A stretch of DNA of 64,000 nt from Saccharina japonica (GCA_008828725.1 MEHQ01003470.1:369128-433127); one strand, 5' to 3'; counted from the first letter of the stretch, positions 34,801-41,572 are shown. Program-made: numbers and translations. Notes: generated by a model from the sequence alone, not told the origin.

Positions 34801-37800
34801 ACATTTTTTTTCAGTTCTGAATGGGTTAAGGAGGTCTTTACCTCCCCCAAAAAAATGATTTTGGAGAAAAATAAAAGTGCTAAGTACCCGACGAACAATC
34901 CCAAGGCCTAAAGTGTAAAAATGAAAAATACCGACCATTTTGGGTAAAAATAGCCCGATCATCAGAAACAGTTTCAGCCTAAAAGTGCTACCTCTGTTGT
35001 AGCATACGACAGCACGTTCATGCTACGCACACGCGTGCCGTACAAGTCCTCGCTCGGGAATCTGACACACCAACAAAAAAAAACACTGTCCAACCCCAAC
35101 CCGAATGGGGGGACACTTGCGTGGCAGTAGTCACTTACAAGGCAAGCGGCGCCCATGGGCTGGTCTGTGGCGAGGGAGTGCTGCGCAAAGGAGGCGTCGC
35201 CCAAGAGGGCCTGCATCTTGCCGCCGATGTCGTCGGTCTTGAATTGCGCCGCTTTCACGTCCGTCACCGCTACGTCCAGCCGTTCCATGATCGCGAGGAC
35301 CTGCAAAACAGAAAACAAGAAATAGAAAGGGACGGGGCGAATACCGACGGAAAAACAACGGCGTGCTGTCAACTCCAACAAACCCGGGACGAAAGCGGCA
35401 ACCCCCCCGGATCGATACCGCCCCGCACGGTGTGAAGACCCCAATATTCCAGCCATACATATAGAGTCAGCATGAGTGTTTTCGGGGACTTGAAGAGAGC
35501 GGTGAATACCGACGGATAAACGAAGGCGTTTGGTTTCTATGCGATTTCAGATTTTTTGAAGCGGAGGGAATAGCGACGGAAACACCGGTTATTTACGTTC
35601 GGACAGAGCCTGAAGGTGGCAGTGAATACCGACAAAAAAAACGGCGGCGTTTGGTTTTCATATATATGCGTTGGGGTTATGGTTTGAAGGAGTGAGACGA
35701 ATACCCACGGAAAAACAACGGCGTCTTGTCTTTTATGTGTTTTTTTCGGGGACTCGAAGGGGGCGGTGAATACCGACGGATGAACAACGGCGTTAGTTGT
35801 TTACGTGCTTTCGGACGCGGAGGCCAAACACCATCCACGCGTACCACCCGCCTAAAAAAAGTACACTTGGCGGGAAATAATGAAGAAAAATGAGAATATC
35901 CCACACCATGTCTATATGCTTGGCGACGGTTCATCCCAGCTTTCCAACTTCCGACCGTTCTTCTGACCGTTCCTCTCCATCTCCTTGCACCCCATTTAGC
36001 AGTCACTACATAAGTTAAGGAGTCGTGTCGACGCTAACGCTGCCTGTAGCTATTTTGTGCGCTTGAGGGTACTGCCGCCGCGCGCACCACTTCTACCCGT
36101 GGGCCACCTTGTAATTACTTCGACGCTGTCATCCATATGCACGAAAGTCCGCCTCACAAGTGGTTCTTAGTAGGATGCAGCCTACCCTTCATGCGACTCG
36201 CCGCGTACCTCACGGCGCTTCGCGCTCGGTGCTAACGATGTCTGCCTGGTCGGTGAAAACCCGACGTGCTCCGTCCAAGCATTGAAGGGGTGCGAGGGTC
36301 TATGTTCATACGACTACGGCCATGTATGATAATGAGTGCCCCCCCGCCCCCGTCGAACATAGTTTCCTCCCCCGGTGTCAAGCTACGCTCTCGCCGCCGA
36401 GCGGCAACGTGATCGGGCACGCTAAAATGTCCCACAGCATCGCATCCACAGCTCGCCAACACGTATCATATACACACACGTCTCATATACTTTGTAGGCG
36501 AGAAGGTCTGCTATCAAAATGTAGGGCATGCCGTACTCTCGCTAGGAAACCGCTCTGGCTGGTTGTATCCTACTGACTCTGGTTGGTGTGGTGGGCTGGG
36601 CCGGGACGGGTTCATGGGTGCGCACCACTCACAGTAGTGGCGCACCGGGCAGGAAGGGTGTATGTAGGTAGACACGGAGCAGAGGAATAGAACAAGACAA
36701 CCTCGTACAACTCACCGCTGGCGGACATTTGGAACCGTCGTCAACTACTTTGTGAGCTGCTGAAAGACATATACGGACATAAAAAGGAAAACAAAATACG
36801 GAGACTTTCGGTTGGACGGCGGGGATCTCCAGCTTCACCCACCTCGAAATAAATAAATAAGGCATACCCTATCATTCACCCAGCTCAAAAACAAGGCATG
36901 CCCTACTTATCCCCTACTGGTATAGCTCAGGCGGCCGTGGAAACTAGCAACTCGCTTCGATCGTAACAAACAAAAAATAGCTTCTCACCTTGGCCATGTC
37001 CCCGCGGGGTTTCCCTTTGGTGGCGTCGGCATCCAGGGACAGGAGGCACTGCCTCGGCGCCAGCTGGAGCATGAGGGTGTCCAGGTTGCTGAACTGGTCC
37101 GTGTCCAAAAATTCGTAGACAGCGAGCGTCCATCGCACCTGCAGCAGACACCAGGGTAGCCCACAAAAAAGGAGAGGTTGGCGTTACGAGCCCACTACAT
37201 ACAGATCGGTGGAAGTTGTCTGGCCCCGCCTCGTGGTCGTACGACGGGTCAGGTTGAACGCCAAAGGCCTTCGGCACTGCCATCAATGGACTTTGATCAG
37301 TAGGCGTGAATCTGCCCGCTCAGGCGAACTTCTAGGACGTGCTCGCATAAAATGATGCTGTTTCTAATGAGGTAGGGTTTTGTCACGAAGCTGTAAGGCA
37401 TTCGTTCCCGACGGTGAGCTTATTTTTGGCTTCGGCTAACGGCGGCCACCAACCCGACCAGGAACTCTAACCCTAACCCTAACCCTAACGAGAGGCATGC
37501 CTGGTTGGTGTGCCACCTGGTCGTTGTGCTTGGAAAGGCTCTATTTTCAGTGCGGGCACCGTCGATGGCAATGGGCTTTGGTGCGCCATGAGTTTCAGTA
37601 CAGCAGTACACCTCTCAGCTCTCTCTCCTTTCATCTTGAGTGAGTGATCTCACGGGAAAGTGCGCACCCCGTATGCCCATGGAAATATCTTGACAATAAT
37701 ATACATCTCCCCAACGCCGCCATTTTCTTTGTGTGCGCCGCCATATTTTAGGGGAAACCCGCCTCGGGAATCCGTCCCAGTAGGTGTGCTGTCTCAAGTG

Positions 37801-39178
37801 TCCACACCCTGTACAGCTATCGCTAACCGCTATCGCTATTTGCTGTGTATAGCTGTCCAGGGCATGTAGCTGTCGGTAGGCAGCTAGCTGCTTCTCGAAA
37901 CAATAGCTGTCTGTAGACAGCTAGCTGCGCAGATTCTCAAATCAAAAACTGTCTGTAGACAGCTAGCTGCGTAGCTTCTCAAAACAGTACGTAGCTGTCT
38001 GTAGACAGCTAGCTGCGCACTTTTATTAAACAATAGCTGTCTGTAGACAGCTAGCTGCGTGTAAATAGCTTCTGAAAAAATAGCTGTCTGCAGGCAGCTA
38101 GCTGCGCAGCTCGTCGGAACAATAGCTGTCTACTAGACAGCTATAGCTAATGAGAAAGTCGCGGCATGAGCTGTGGCGTTGATGGGTGTTCAGTGTTTCG
38201 TTTGGTTTTTTATTTCTGGGTGGCGTCAACTCTTGCGGAATCGTATTATTAATAGTAGTATGTATAATAGCTGTGGTCGTAGCTAAGCTGACAGTAGCTG
38301 TCTGTAGACAGCTATTAATAGCTGCGCAGCTTCTCAAAACAATAGCTGTCTGTAGACAGCCAGCTGCGCAGCTTCTCGGAACAATAGCTGTCTGTAGACA
38401 GCTAGTTGCTCAGCCCCTCAAAACAATAGCTGTCTGCAGGCAGCTAGCTGCGCAGCCTTTCGAAACAATAGCTGTCTGTAGACAGCTAGCTGCGTAGCTT
38501 CTCAAAACAATAGCTGTCTGTGGATAGCTAGCTGCGCAGCTTTTTGCAACAATAGCTGTCTGCAGGCAGCTAGCTGCGTACCCGTAGCTTTTCGAAACAA
38601 TAGCTGTCTGCCAGACAGCTGACCGCTACGTATCGTAGCTGTACAGGGTGTGCAAGTGTTACACGGGTACGTACCTGGTATGCTAAATGCCTTGGGTCTA
38701 CCCAAGCGCCTGCCCAAGACCTACCACCGGTATCACATAGCACACAGCACACAGCAGCAGTACCACAGGTGTATCACAACAATCTGTCCGGGGTGTAAGG
38801 ACCGTTTGCGTATCAACATGAAATCTAAACGGTGCTTACAGGTCCGGACGCCCGGACAAGAGTTGCCACCATAGACACGAGTAATCAACATGAACGGAAA
38901 CGAGAGGACACTTTCGACTTTCGACTACTTTGGGTACCATATTTGAAACGAAAGGACGCGAACACCGAATCGCACAGAGATAGCAAGGTCGCAAATGCAC
39001 CCACAAAAAGCGCGCACCTTGTCCTCCATCCCATCTCGCTGCCGAGGCACTCTGGCCGCCACGCCCACCGTCCTTTGGTGGCTGGCAACCTTGAACTTGA
39101 GGGCGACTATGGGACGGTCTACCTCGTCTTTTCCGCCATCAGAGACCGACCCACTGCGAGGGTCAGACATTTGTTTTG
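16780..39178 (-). CDS. MSH2: DNA mismatch repair protein MSH2 (16 exons, N-terminus missing)
   Basis: MSH2 pairs with MSH6 or MSH3 in the nucleus to find base mismatches and small loops and recruits MutL proteins in an ATP-dependent way. Exons on the - strand: 39178-39018, 37138-36989, 35300-35139, 34431-34214, 33358-33295, 31265-31116, 29733-29566, 29141-28977, 28504-28433, 26722-26519, 24382-24216, 21425-21317, 20373-20187, 19436-19273, 18564-18268, 16863-16780. All phases fit and no stop interrupts the ~840 codons. The Walker A motif [10 protein letters not shown], the VPCESAE and [11 protein letters not shown] motifs, Walker [11 protein letters not shown] and the FATHFHE loop are intact. 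The [19 protein letters not shown] wording is specific to MSH2 among MutS homologues. About 160 N-terminal residues (domain I) were not found. Fourteen of the introns are GT-AG and one is GC-AG. Confidence 0.95.
17010..17965 (+). repeat. Satellite C, ~105-bp units, in the last MSH2 intron
   Basis: At least eight units carry GACAGCCGTCAA, CACACTAAAACCAGTAT, TAGTCTAAACAGGCCTCGAC and GGGTCAAACCTAG in order. An unrelated piece with TAATCCTCCGGCGGA (about 17535-17650) interrupts the array; a similar piece occurs at 46065-46090. A diverged inverted array lies at 11695-11920. Confidence 0.9.
18268..18564 (-). CDS. MSH2: MSH2 exon, helix-turn-helix dimer region and Gly-rich linker
   Basis: [20 protein letters not shown], then [20 protein letters not shown], then a linker rich in Gly, Ala, Lys and Arg ([17 protein letters not shown]), ending [10 protein letters not shown]. 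Read-through past the exon would give only Val and a stop; splicing at AAG|GTGTGA instead joins the terminal exon. Confidence 0.95.
18605..19218 (+). repeat. Family A repeat, short core plus full-length copy
   Basis: A short core (18605-18695) is followed by the full form: G run, core, CCAACCAGGCAGACATTGC, AAGCGCGAAGCGCCGTGAGG, TAAGAACCGCCTGTGAGGCG, then an AT-richer half with GGTGTGGCCACTTCC and a distal GACGCCAACCCAACCTAT end. The same ~520-base order is found at 31745-32275. It lies in an MSH2 intron. Confidence 0.9.
19273..19436 (-). CDS. MSH2: MSH2 exon with GTST D-loop and FATHFHE
   Basis: Starts [20 protein letters not shown] and includes [16 protein letters not shown] and [11 protein letters not shown]. 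Acceptor ATACAG, donor AAG|GTAAGC. Confidence 0.97.
19617..19752. mobile_element. Family D MITE
   Basis: Left end ACGGGGGATCATAGTAAATA and right end TATTTACTATGGCCACCCGT are inverted copies. The interior has GGACCGAATAATGTTAG and an inverted CTAATTAG-type word. It lies in an MSH2 intron; 19753-20186 has no other feature. Confidence 0.8.
20187..20373 (-). CDS. MSH2: MSH2 exon with signature loop and Walker B
   Basis: [19 protein letters not shown], then [20 protein letters not shown], then [12 protein letters not shown]. The catalytic Glu after the Walker B Asp is present. Acceptor CTTCAG, donor G|GTGAGA in phase 1. Confidence 0.97.
20395..20945. repeat. GAAACG(T)AACAA-rich degenerate tandem repeat
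   Basis: Units built on TATGAAACGTAACAAGG and on AACAACAAAAAACGGCATG repeat with strong drift through the whole MSH2 intron beside the Walker B exon. No coding content. Confidence 0.75.
20985..21130 (-). mobile_element. Family I MITE fragment
   Basis: Inverted family I words are present: AAGTGATCATTCACCCTCAG, ATGGTGCACCCCTACCGTA and GCATCGCGTG. Only the left third of the family I element is recognisable. Confidence 0.65.
21135..21312. repeat. Three ~57-bp tandem repeats next to the Walker A exon donor
   Basis: Each unit has CCCGAATACCAGTGGTATGG, TAAGTGGTAAAAGCACCCCT and AAATAAAGTATTCA. The array runs to within a few bases of the 5' splice site of exon 21317-21425. Confidence 0.85.
21317..21425 (-). 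CDS. MSH2: MSH2 exon with Walker A
   Basis: Completes the Asp codon and reads [13 protein letters not shown] then [20 protein letters not shown]. This is the ATP-binding P-loop with an intact GKST. Acceptor CTAAAG, donor CAG|GTGATG. Confidence 0.97.
21947..22094. mobile_element. Family D MITE
   Basis: ACGGGGGACCAGTAAATAG at the left is inverted as CTATTTACCATGGTTCTCCGT at the right. The flanking intron DNA holds G-rich and AT-rich tracts (21440-21515, 21549-21580) only. Confidence 0.75.
22390..22480 (-). pseudogene. Decayed copy of MSH2 exon 3' end and donor (copy a)
   Basis: On the - strand it reads a diverged CATCCCCTACAAACGA followed by GTAAGTGCATCG, then CGCTCTATTTTGTACCGTG, parallel to the exon 24216 end and its intron start. 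Most of the exon is absent. It sits in the intron downstream of that exon. Confidence 0.6.
22680..22970 (+). repeat. Family H dispersed repeat
   Basis: GGGACTGGTCGGTGTTCC, CTTGCCCGGTGCGGTGGCC, AGCTGGTACGTATACGAGGA, CCCCCTTTTCAGCTTGCGAC and GGGGATTTCAAGTCGACC occur in the family order. It lies in an MSH2 intron. Confidence 0.85.
23018..23362. mobile_element. hAT-like fold-back MITE
   Basis: The two halves (about 150 bases each) are inverted copies around a G/C-rich loop. The right end read inwards is CAGGGGCGTCCGAAAAGTA; the left is CGAGGGCGTCCCGAAAAGTA. GTAAAGC flanks both sides (23011-23017, 23363-23369), close to the 8-bp duplication typical of hAT, whose ends start CAGGG. It has no coding capacity. 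Confidence 0.85.
23360..23470 (-). pseudogene. Decayed copy of MSH2 exon 3' end and donor (copy b)
   Basis: On the - strand TGGCAATACGATATGGAGTT and CATCCCCAACGAGTGA reproduce the last ~38 bases of exon 24216-24382 plus its donor. The following CCCGCTCTATTTTGTGCGC matches the intron start of the true exon. It is the best preserved of the copies. Confidence 0.75.
23695..23795 (-). pseudogene. Decayed copy of MSH2 exon 3' end and donor (copy c)
   Basis: On the - strand ATGGCAACACGAGATGGAGG, TCACCCCCAAAGATAT and GCCGTCCCGCTCTATTTAGT run parallel to copy b and the true exon end. The donor is lost. Confidence 0.65.
24216..24382 (-). CDS. MSH2: MSH2 exon, entry to ATPase domain
   Basis: Encodes [20 protein letters not shown] then [16 protein letters not shown]-type sequence, matching human LDAVVSFAHVS and RHACVEVQDEIAFIPND. 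It ends with two bases of an Asp codon at donor GA|GTGAGC. Decayed copies of this exon end and donor lie in the neighbouring introns. Confidence 0.95.
24480..25290 (-). repeat. Scattered donor-like copies and TTGCCTCAGAAGGCAA minisatellite
   Basis: Three short pieces (about 24483-24512, 25170-25200, 25258-25285) read CCCCAACAAG(T)GAGTGCTT on the - strand, resembling the exon 24216 donor. Between them lies a five-unit ~27-bp tandem repeat with hairpin TTGCCTCAGAAGGCAA (24594-24722) and a degenerate family D MITE (24770-24855). All lie in the MSH2 intron 24383-26518. Confidence 0.65.
25505..25830. repeat. GATC-rich dispersed repeat, copy 2
   Basis: Carries the same order as 16095-16395: ATGATCTGTATGATCTAGAT, TCGATTCCCACCTCATGATC, GCTCATGTGGCCGGGTGGGA and CTGTCTGTAGATGATC. 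It lies in an MSH2 intron. Confidence 0.8.
25918..26014. mobile_element. piggyBac-type MITE with intact TTAA on both sides
   Basis: TTAACCCTTATAGTACTGGA at the left and CTGCAGTCCTAAAAGGGTTAA-type right end are inverted, with internal CCCGTTTTGGGG / CCCCAAAATGAG. At 97 bases it is a textbook short TTAA MITE inside an MSH2 intron. Confidence 0.9.
26519..26722 (-). CDS. MSH2: MSH2 exon, clamp to lever return
   Basis: Sixty-eight codons, [20 protein letters not shown] then [20 protein letters not shown], matching human KNGVKFTNSKLTSLNEEY. Donor CTC|GTGAGT is followed by a long T run on the - strand. Confidence 0.95.
26740..27540. other. Intron sequence with G-rich tract and weak repeat pieces
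   Basis: G-rich runs (26750-26810, 26875-26900) are followed by a partial duplication of CACACTATTTTCAAGT (27010-27085), an ATTAAA tract (27447-27475) and no coding exon. A piece at 27265-27330 (CAGCTGTGAG...ATACTTCGATC) is echoed at 22495-22520. Confidence 0.5.
27640..28135. mobile_element. Cluster of three family D MITEs (ATCAGAACC subtype)
   Basis: Members lie at about 27640-27810, 27957-28078 and 28080-28135 (partial). They share TAGTAATCAGAACCAAAAT, AAACATAGGGGGATA-type centres and TCTGATTACTACAT right ends. This subtype reads ATCAGAACC where others read AATAGGACC. Confidence 0.8.
28433..28504 (-). CDS. MSH2: MSH2 exon followed by a GC-AG intron
   Basis: Twenty-four codons, [20 protein letters not shown] plus NLEQ, matching the GYYFRVT strand of the clamp. 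The acceptor is a normal CGCAG. The donor reads CAG|GCGAGT; no GT in the right phase lies nearby, and the join to [19 protein letters not shown] is exact only with the GC donor. Confidence 0.9.
28547..28872. repeat. Hairpin minisatellite, TATCACACGGGTGATA units
   Basis: About twelve units of 25-33 bases contain the imperfect palindrome TATCACACGGGTGATA joined by AAGATAACACACCTACCG-type linkers. It starts ~40 bases upstream of exon 28433-28504, in the intron before it. There are no unique spacers, so it is not a CRISPR array. Confidence 0.9.
28977..29141 (-). CDS. MSH2: MSH2 exon, clamp domain
   Basis: Fifty-five codons with [19 protein letters not shown], matching human [20 protein letters not shown]. 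Acceptor TCTACAG, donor AAG|GTTAGC. Confidence 0.95.
29159..29560. repeat. (GGGT)n run and CCTT-rich tract in an MSH2 intron
   Basis: 29159-29205 is a GGGT tetramer run beside the exon 28977 acceptor, and 29395-29560 is a CCTT/CCCT tract reaching the donor of exon 29566. On the - strand these are purine-rich. Long Glu/Arg/Gly frames across them are artefacts. Confidence 0.85.
29566..29733 (-). CDS. MSH2: MSH2 exon, lever/clamp helices
   Basis: Fifty-six codons including [18 protein letters not shown] and [18 protein letters not shown]. It corresponds to the helical stretch of human MSH2 around [20 protein letters not shown]. Donor CAG|GTGGGA. Confidence 0.9.
29850..30135. repeat. (TTGA)n degenerate tetramer tract
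   Basis: Repeated GATTGATTGATGG words with drift. A smaller GATTGATT run lies at 13722-13790. No other feature is seen between exon 29733 and 30375. Confidence 0.9.
30375..30475. mobile_element. Family D MITE (ATCAGAACC subtype)
   Basis: GCAATCAGAACCAAATATCG at the left pairs with CGTAGGTTCTGATTACTACA at the right, around GAAAACATAGGGGATG. It is shorter at the ends than other members. Confidence 0.75.
30580..31075. repeat. Minisatellite with CACCAGCGAAGCGTTATCA units
   Basis: About eleven diverged units of ~40 bases carry CACCAGCGAAGCG and TTTCAACGGTCATCTGCTCA. It lies in the intron just downstream of exon 31116-31265. A + frame across it is open by chance because units share length modulo three. 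Confidence 0.85.
31116..31265 (-). CDS. MSH2: MSH2 exon, lever domain
   Basis: Fifty codons beginning [20 protein letters not shown], the counterpart of human [20 protein letters not shown]. Acceptor GCTGTAG, donor GAG|GTAGGT. A minisatellite begins ~50 bases downstream in the following intron. Confidence 0.93.
31500..32690 (+). repeat. Cluster of five family A copies in an MSH2 intron
   Basis: Copies start at G runs near 31500, 31745 (full length to ~32275), 32285, 32392 and 32478. The 31500 and 32478 copies continue into the GCGAAGCGCCGTGAG segment; those at 32285 and 32392 stop near the ACGGAGC end of the core. All have the same orientation, so tandem growth as well as insertion is likely. 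Confidence 0.9.
33295..33358 (-). CDS. MSH2: MSH2 exon, RCKTxxGxRLLxxWLxQPL motif
   Basis: A 64-base exon that completes the split Arg codon and gives [20 protein letters not shown], one of the most conserved MutS segments. Acceptor GTGACAG, donor AAG|GTGGGC. Confidence 0.95.
33430..34020. repeat. GAAGGCGTTATG minisatellite and (CTGCTA)n tract
   Basis: 33430-33790 is a degenerate 9-12-base repeat of GGAGGCGTTATGAAGGCG; 33868-34010 is a long CTGCTA/CTA tract. Both lie in the intron between exons 34214 and 33358. 32700-33290, on the other side of the small exon, holds no clear feature. Confidence 0.85.
34214..34431 (-). CDS. MSH2: MSH2 exon, lever domain start with acidic insert
   Basis: Starts [12 protein letters not shown], runs through the acidic stretch [11 protein letters not shown], then [20 protein letters not shown], matching the family L-x-x-x-M-R-L-D-S-A-A segment. 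It ends YGSLYNVLN with two bases of the next codon. The acidic insert is not part of the human protein and is probably a surface loop. Confidence 0.93.
34685..34990 (+). mobile_element. Family I MITE carrying a nested piggyBac-type MITE
   Basis: It begins GCATGCTACGGTAGCCTGCA, continues GGTGCACCATGC and later CCCGACGAACAATCCC, and ends GTGCTACCTCTGTTGTAGCA. After TTAGTCAC it is interrupted by the TTAA MITE at 34742-34829. The family I copy is therefore older. Confidence 0.8.
34742..34829. mobile_element. piggyBac-type MITE with TTAA on both sides
   Basis: TTAACCCTTTTAGAACTGCA at the left and CAGTTCTGAATGGGTTAA at the right. The internal CCCGTTTTGGGGACA matches the 25918 copy. It is inserted in a family I MITE. 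Confidence 0.9.
35139..35300 (-). CDS. MSH2: MSH2 exon, connector domain end
   Basis: Fifty-four codons beginning [20 protein letters not shown] and ending [11 protein letters not shown]. Acceptor TTTGCAG, donor CTT|GTAAGT. A minisatellite (35330-35830) starts just upstream. Confidence 0.9.
35330..35835. repeat. Minisatellite with GAATACCGACGGAAAAACAA units
   Basis: About six units of ~65-90 bases carry GGCGGTGAATACCGACGG, AACAACGGCGT and TTTTCGGGGACTTGAAG. It lies immediately upstream (on the gene strand) of exon 35139-35300. Confidence 0.85.
36120..36350 (-). repeat. Family A repeat, near full core
   Basis: Inverted copy with CGCCTCACAAGTGGTTCTTA, ACCTCACGGCGCTTCGCGCT, TGTCTGCCTGGTCGGTG and the core, ending at a C run. 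It lies in the intron between exons 36989 and 35300. The rest of that intron (36351-36988) shows nothing further. Confidence 0.85.
36989..37138 (-). CDS. MSH2: MSH2 exon, FxDxDQFSNLxxL region
   Basis: Fifty codons including [17 protein letters not shown] and [14 protein letters not shown]. It aligns with the human segment containing CEFPDNDQFSNLEALL. Acceptor CTGCAG, donor AAG|GTGAGA, phase 0 at both ends. Confidence 0.93.
37465..37490. repeat. Short interstitial CCCTAA run
   Basis: Four telomere-type units in the first visible MSH2 intron. Unlike the 8309 array, no MITE arms were seen around it. Confidence 0.9.
37850..38640. repeat. Palindromic satellite, AGCTGTCTGTAGACAGCT units
   Basis: About fifteen units of 42-48 bases, each a perfect or near-perfect palindrome TAGCTGTCTGTAGACAGCTA plus a TGCGCAGCTTCTCAAAACAA linker, in two blocks (37850-38150, 38290-38640). 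Variants such as CTGTCTGCAGGCAGCTAG keep the pairing. It lies in an MSH2 intron. Confidence 0.92.
39018..39178 (-). CDS. MSH2: MSH2 exon 1 of those found (tentative)
   Basis: It encodes a polar stretch ([18 protein letters not shown]) followed by [20 protein letters not shown], which fits the connector region where other MSH2 proteins have a V-V-x-V...-Q-x-x-V-G-V-G-Y strand pair. The acceptor is CCCTCAG, the donor AAG|GTGCGC, and the phase joins the next exon. The match is weak, and its ATG could also be misread as a start codon. Confidence 0.55.
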
Positions 39179-39189
39179 CTGAGGGCTGA

Positions 39190-39516
39190 ACAGATGCCTC
39201 GCGCGATCGGGGATGTACTAAGGGTTACAGTACGTAGCTGTTCGGAATCCTGGGGTTCGCTGGCGGAGAGTATTACCCTGTTGTGGAGCCGACGTAGGGA
39301 GGGCCTACTGCTGTTGCTGGCTGAGCTCTGCTGTGCTGCTGTGCTGCTGGCCGGGCAGGGGCGCTGGGTCTGCGAGATTCAAAAGTTGAAATTCTCCCTT
39401 ACCAGAAATGCCGTTGCATATGTTGGAACTCCACAAGGCTGGAGTTGTTGAGTATGTCGCCTTATTAAACAGGGAACAGGGGTTCTACGGTAGACGTCGC
39501 GAGCGTGTTTACCTGG
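39190..39516. other. No exon identified upstream of the first visible MSH2 exon
   Basis: This is where the missing N-terminal exons might begin, but neither strand shows a recognisable MutS domain I peptide. A short CTG-rich piece at 39300-39355 encodes a Leu/Ala-rich stretch by composition. Confidence 0.45.
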
Positions 39517-40208
39517 CACCTGTGTTGCAGTGCCCACAAAACCAAAAAAAAACTCTCGACACAGAGACACTGGAACCATACCTGCCCAGTTTTTTTTTCC
39601 TGTAGGACATTCCGTAGTTCTGCTCTAGCTCCGAACTTTCCCATTAATCCAATATTTGGCAAGGCAGATATGAACTCCTTGATGCACTCCCGTGAGTGTG
39701 CCAAAGCGACAGCAGTTTCCGCGCCCTCCTTCGATGCGGACCTCGTCGCTGAAAATTGAAAATGTGGTTCCAGGCGCTTGAAATTGTGGATTCCAATACT
39801 GTAGCCAAGTATTTTTTTTCCCTGCCGTAGAACGAGCTCGTGCTCATTCTGCAGCAGATTTTTTTTTCGAAAAGTACCTCGTGCTCGTTTTACCGCAGGA
39901 AAAAAAACACTTGAATACAGTACGAGAAACCGCATATTCAAGCGACTGGAACCACATTTTCAAACTTCAACGACGAGGTCCGCATCGAAGGAGGCCACTG
40001 AATCTGCTGCCGCTTTGACACACTGACGGGAGTGTACCAAGGAGCTCATATCTGCCTTGCCAAGTTTTGTATTAATGGGAAAGTTTGGAGCTAGGGCAGA
40101 ATTACGAAAAGTCCTACAGGAAAAACACGTGGGGTAGACGTGGTTCCAGAATCTCTTTGTCAAGAGATCTAGTAAAATCGTGTTTTTTTCGTGGGCACTG
40201 CAACACAG
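39517..40208. mobile_element. Fold-back element, copy 1 (~690 bp)
   Basis: The ends CACCTGTGTTGCAGTGCCCA and TGGGCACTGCAACACAG are inverted, and inversion continues through the element: CTCCTTCGATGCGGACCTCG is matched by CGAGGTCCGCATCGAAGGAG. The second copy at 48679-49359 is highly similar. A - strand frame of ~130 codons is open in both copies but resembles no known protein. Confidence 0.88.
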
Positions 40209-41460
40209 TACTTTTTACCAGTCCGCGTGCTCTTCGCGGCGTGCCGGCCCTTGCCGACTCTCGGGCCGACCGGCGCACCGGACCGGAGGTGACGACAGAG
40301 GCAAGCAGAATGCGGATCGATGGTGGGCCGATCCGGTCTTCCACGCCCTCACGCTACTCTACTCCCTTGTGGTGCGTGAGGATTCTTTCGCCGCGAAGAA
40401 AAGGTGAGCTTCTCGGTCGAAAAACCAATGTGTCCATGGGCGACTCTATTTAACCTTGACCCACAGGCAACTTGCCGGGTTGCCTTTGGCTCTGGTCATG
40501 GAGGTTATACTCCGTCAACTTTCGGGGGGGGCTGCTTCCAGTATAGCAGCATCGTTGCGACCCAAAAAAGTTGGGATCGTGGGGCGCGAATCTGCAGCAA
40601 GCACCGTTTTACCGTATTTCTCGGGGGCACTCGTACGGTACATACGGCGGTACATACGAGAAAAGGCCAACCGACGCACGCGAAAGCACCTTGCAGAAAA
40701 AAGGCGAGACCGCACCAACATGCTCGAGAGAAGCTCGAAGATGCTGCCGTTCGTTGCTGTGAGCTGTGAGCCGAGAGCCTGAAGAATGGCCCCGGCATTT
40801 TCGCGGGAGTCTGTGTTCGTTAGTACCAGGGGCCCACAGTAGTAGTGGTCTGTGTTGTTCGTGCTTGCCCGAACGCGGCAGCTCGTTTTTCTTTTCATTT
40901 CCTGGACAACTGGCGTGCGTGGTGATGATGCCGTTTGCAGGCATGCTCGCGCGATACAACCCCTCCCCGCCCCGCCCCTTGCCCGCAGGAACGATCATTC
41001 CGGTTGACCACCACCGAATGCGCGATTGTCGTTGCGCGTCTCGCTCACACGTTGCCTTCCCCGCCGGCAATCTGTCAATCGCATGCTGATGAGTCGTCCC
41101 TTCGAAAAGTTTGTTCTTGAGAAACGACATGGGGGCGTGCATGCGCGTGTCCGTTTTTCGCCGTACGACTCGTGCAGTACGTGTGATATGATACCCTCGG
41201 GTGCACTGGTACAGCCCTCGGGTGCACTGGTACAGCACTTGGGTGTACTCTGTAGTACCAGTGCTACTACTGTATGGTATGACGCAAGCACTTGGCTGAC
41301 TATTTTCTGAGCCAGTTTTATCCAAAACATGCCTTATTTAGAGGGGGCACACAACATCGAAAACGGTGGCTTTCGAAATATCTCGCCATATAGGTGCATC
41401 GCTCGGTATGAGTATTACTACAGTAGCATTACTCGTATTACAGGATGTACAGAGTGATGG
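40209..41460. other. Unique-looking sequence, no gene identified
   Basis: Base composition is balanced and repeats are few, so this is the best place to look for lost exons. Open frames include 40456-40782 (+) and 40609-41325 (-), but none gives a recognisable domain. The - strand at ~40775-40685 has exon-like borders (TTCAG ... GCAAG|GTGC) but its peptide does not align convincingly with MSH2. Confidence 0.4.
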
Positions 41461-41572
41461 TCCCGCCGTAAGGCGGTGGTGGGCAAACCCAATATTGCCG
41501 CCTTATCGGGAGCAACCGCCTTACTCGCTGACAGGGCGATTACCGGCTTATTAATAAGGTTGTTATATTTAA

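Noticed and set aside
37850-38640. Palindromic repeat array considered as CRISPR
   Set aside because: Units are contiguous with near-identical linkers and no cas genes; it is a satellite.
40685-40790. Candidate upstream MSH2 exon (LGSQLTATNGSIFELLSSML on the - strand) with plausible splice borders
   Set aside because: Spacing of the F-E and L-V-R residues does not match the family segment it would represent; similarity is too weak to call.
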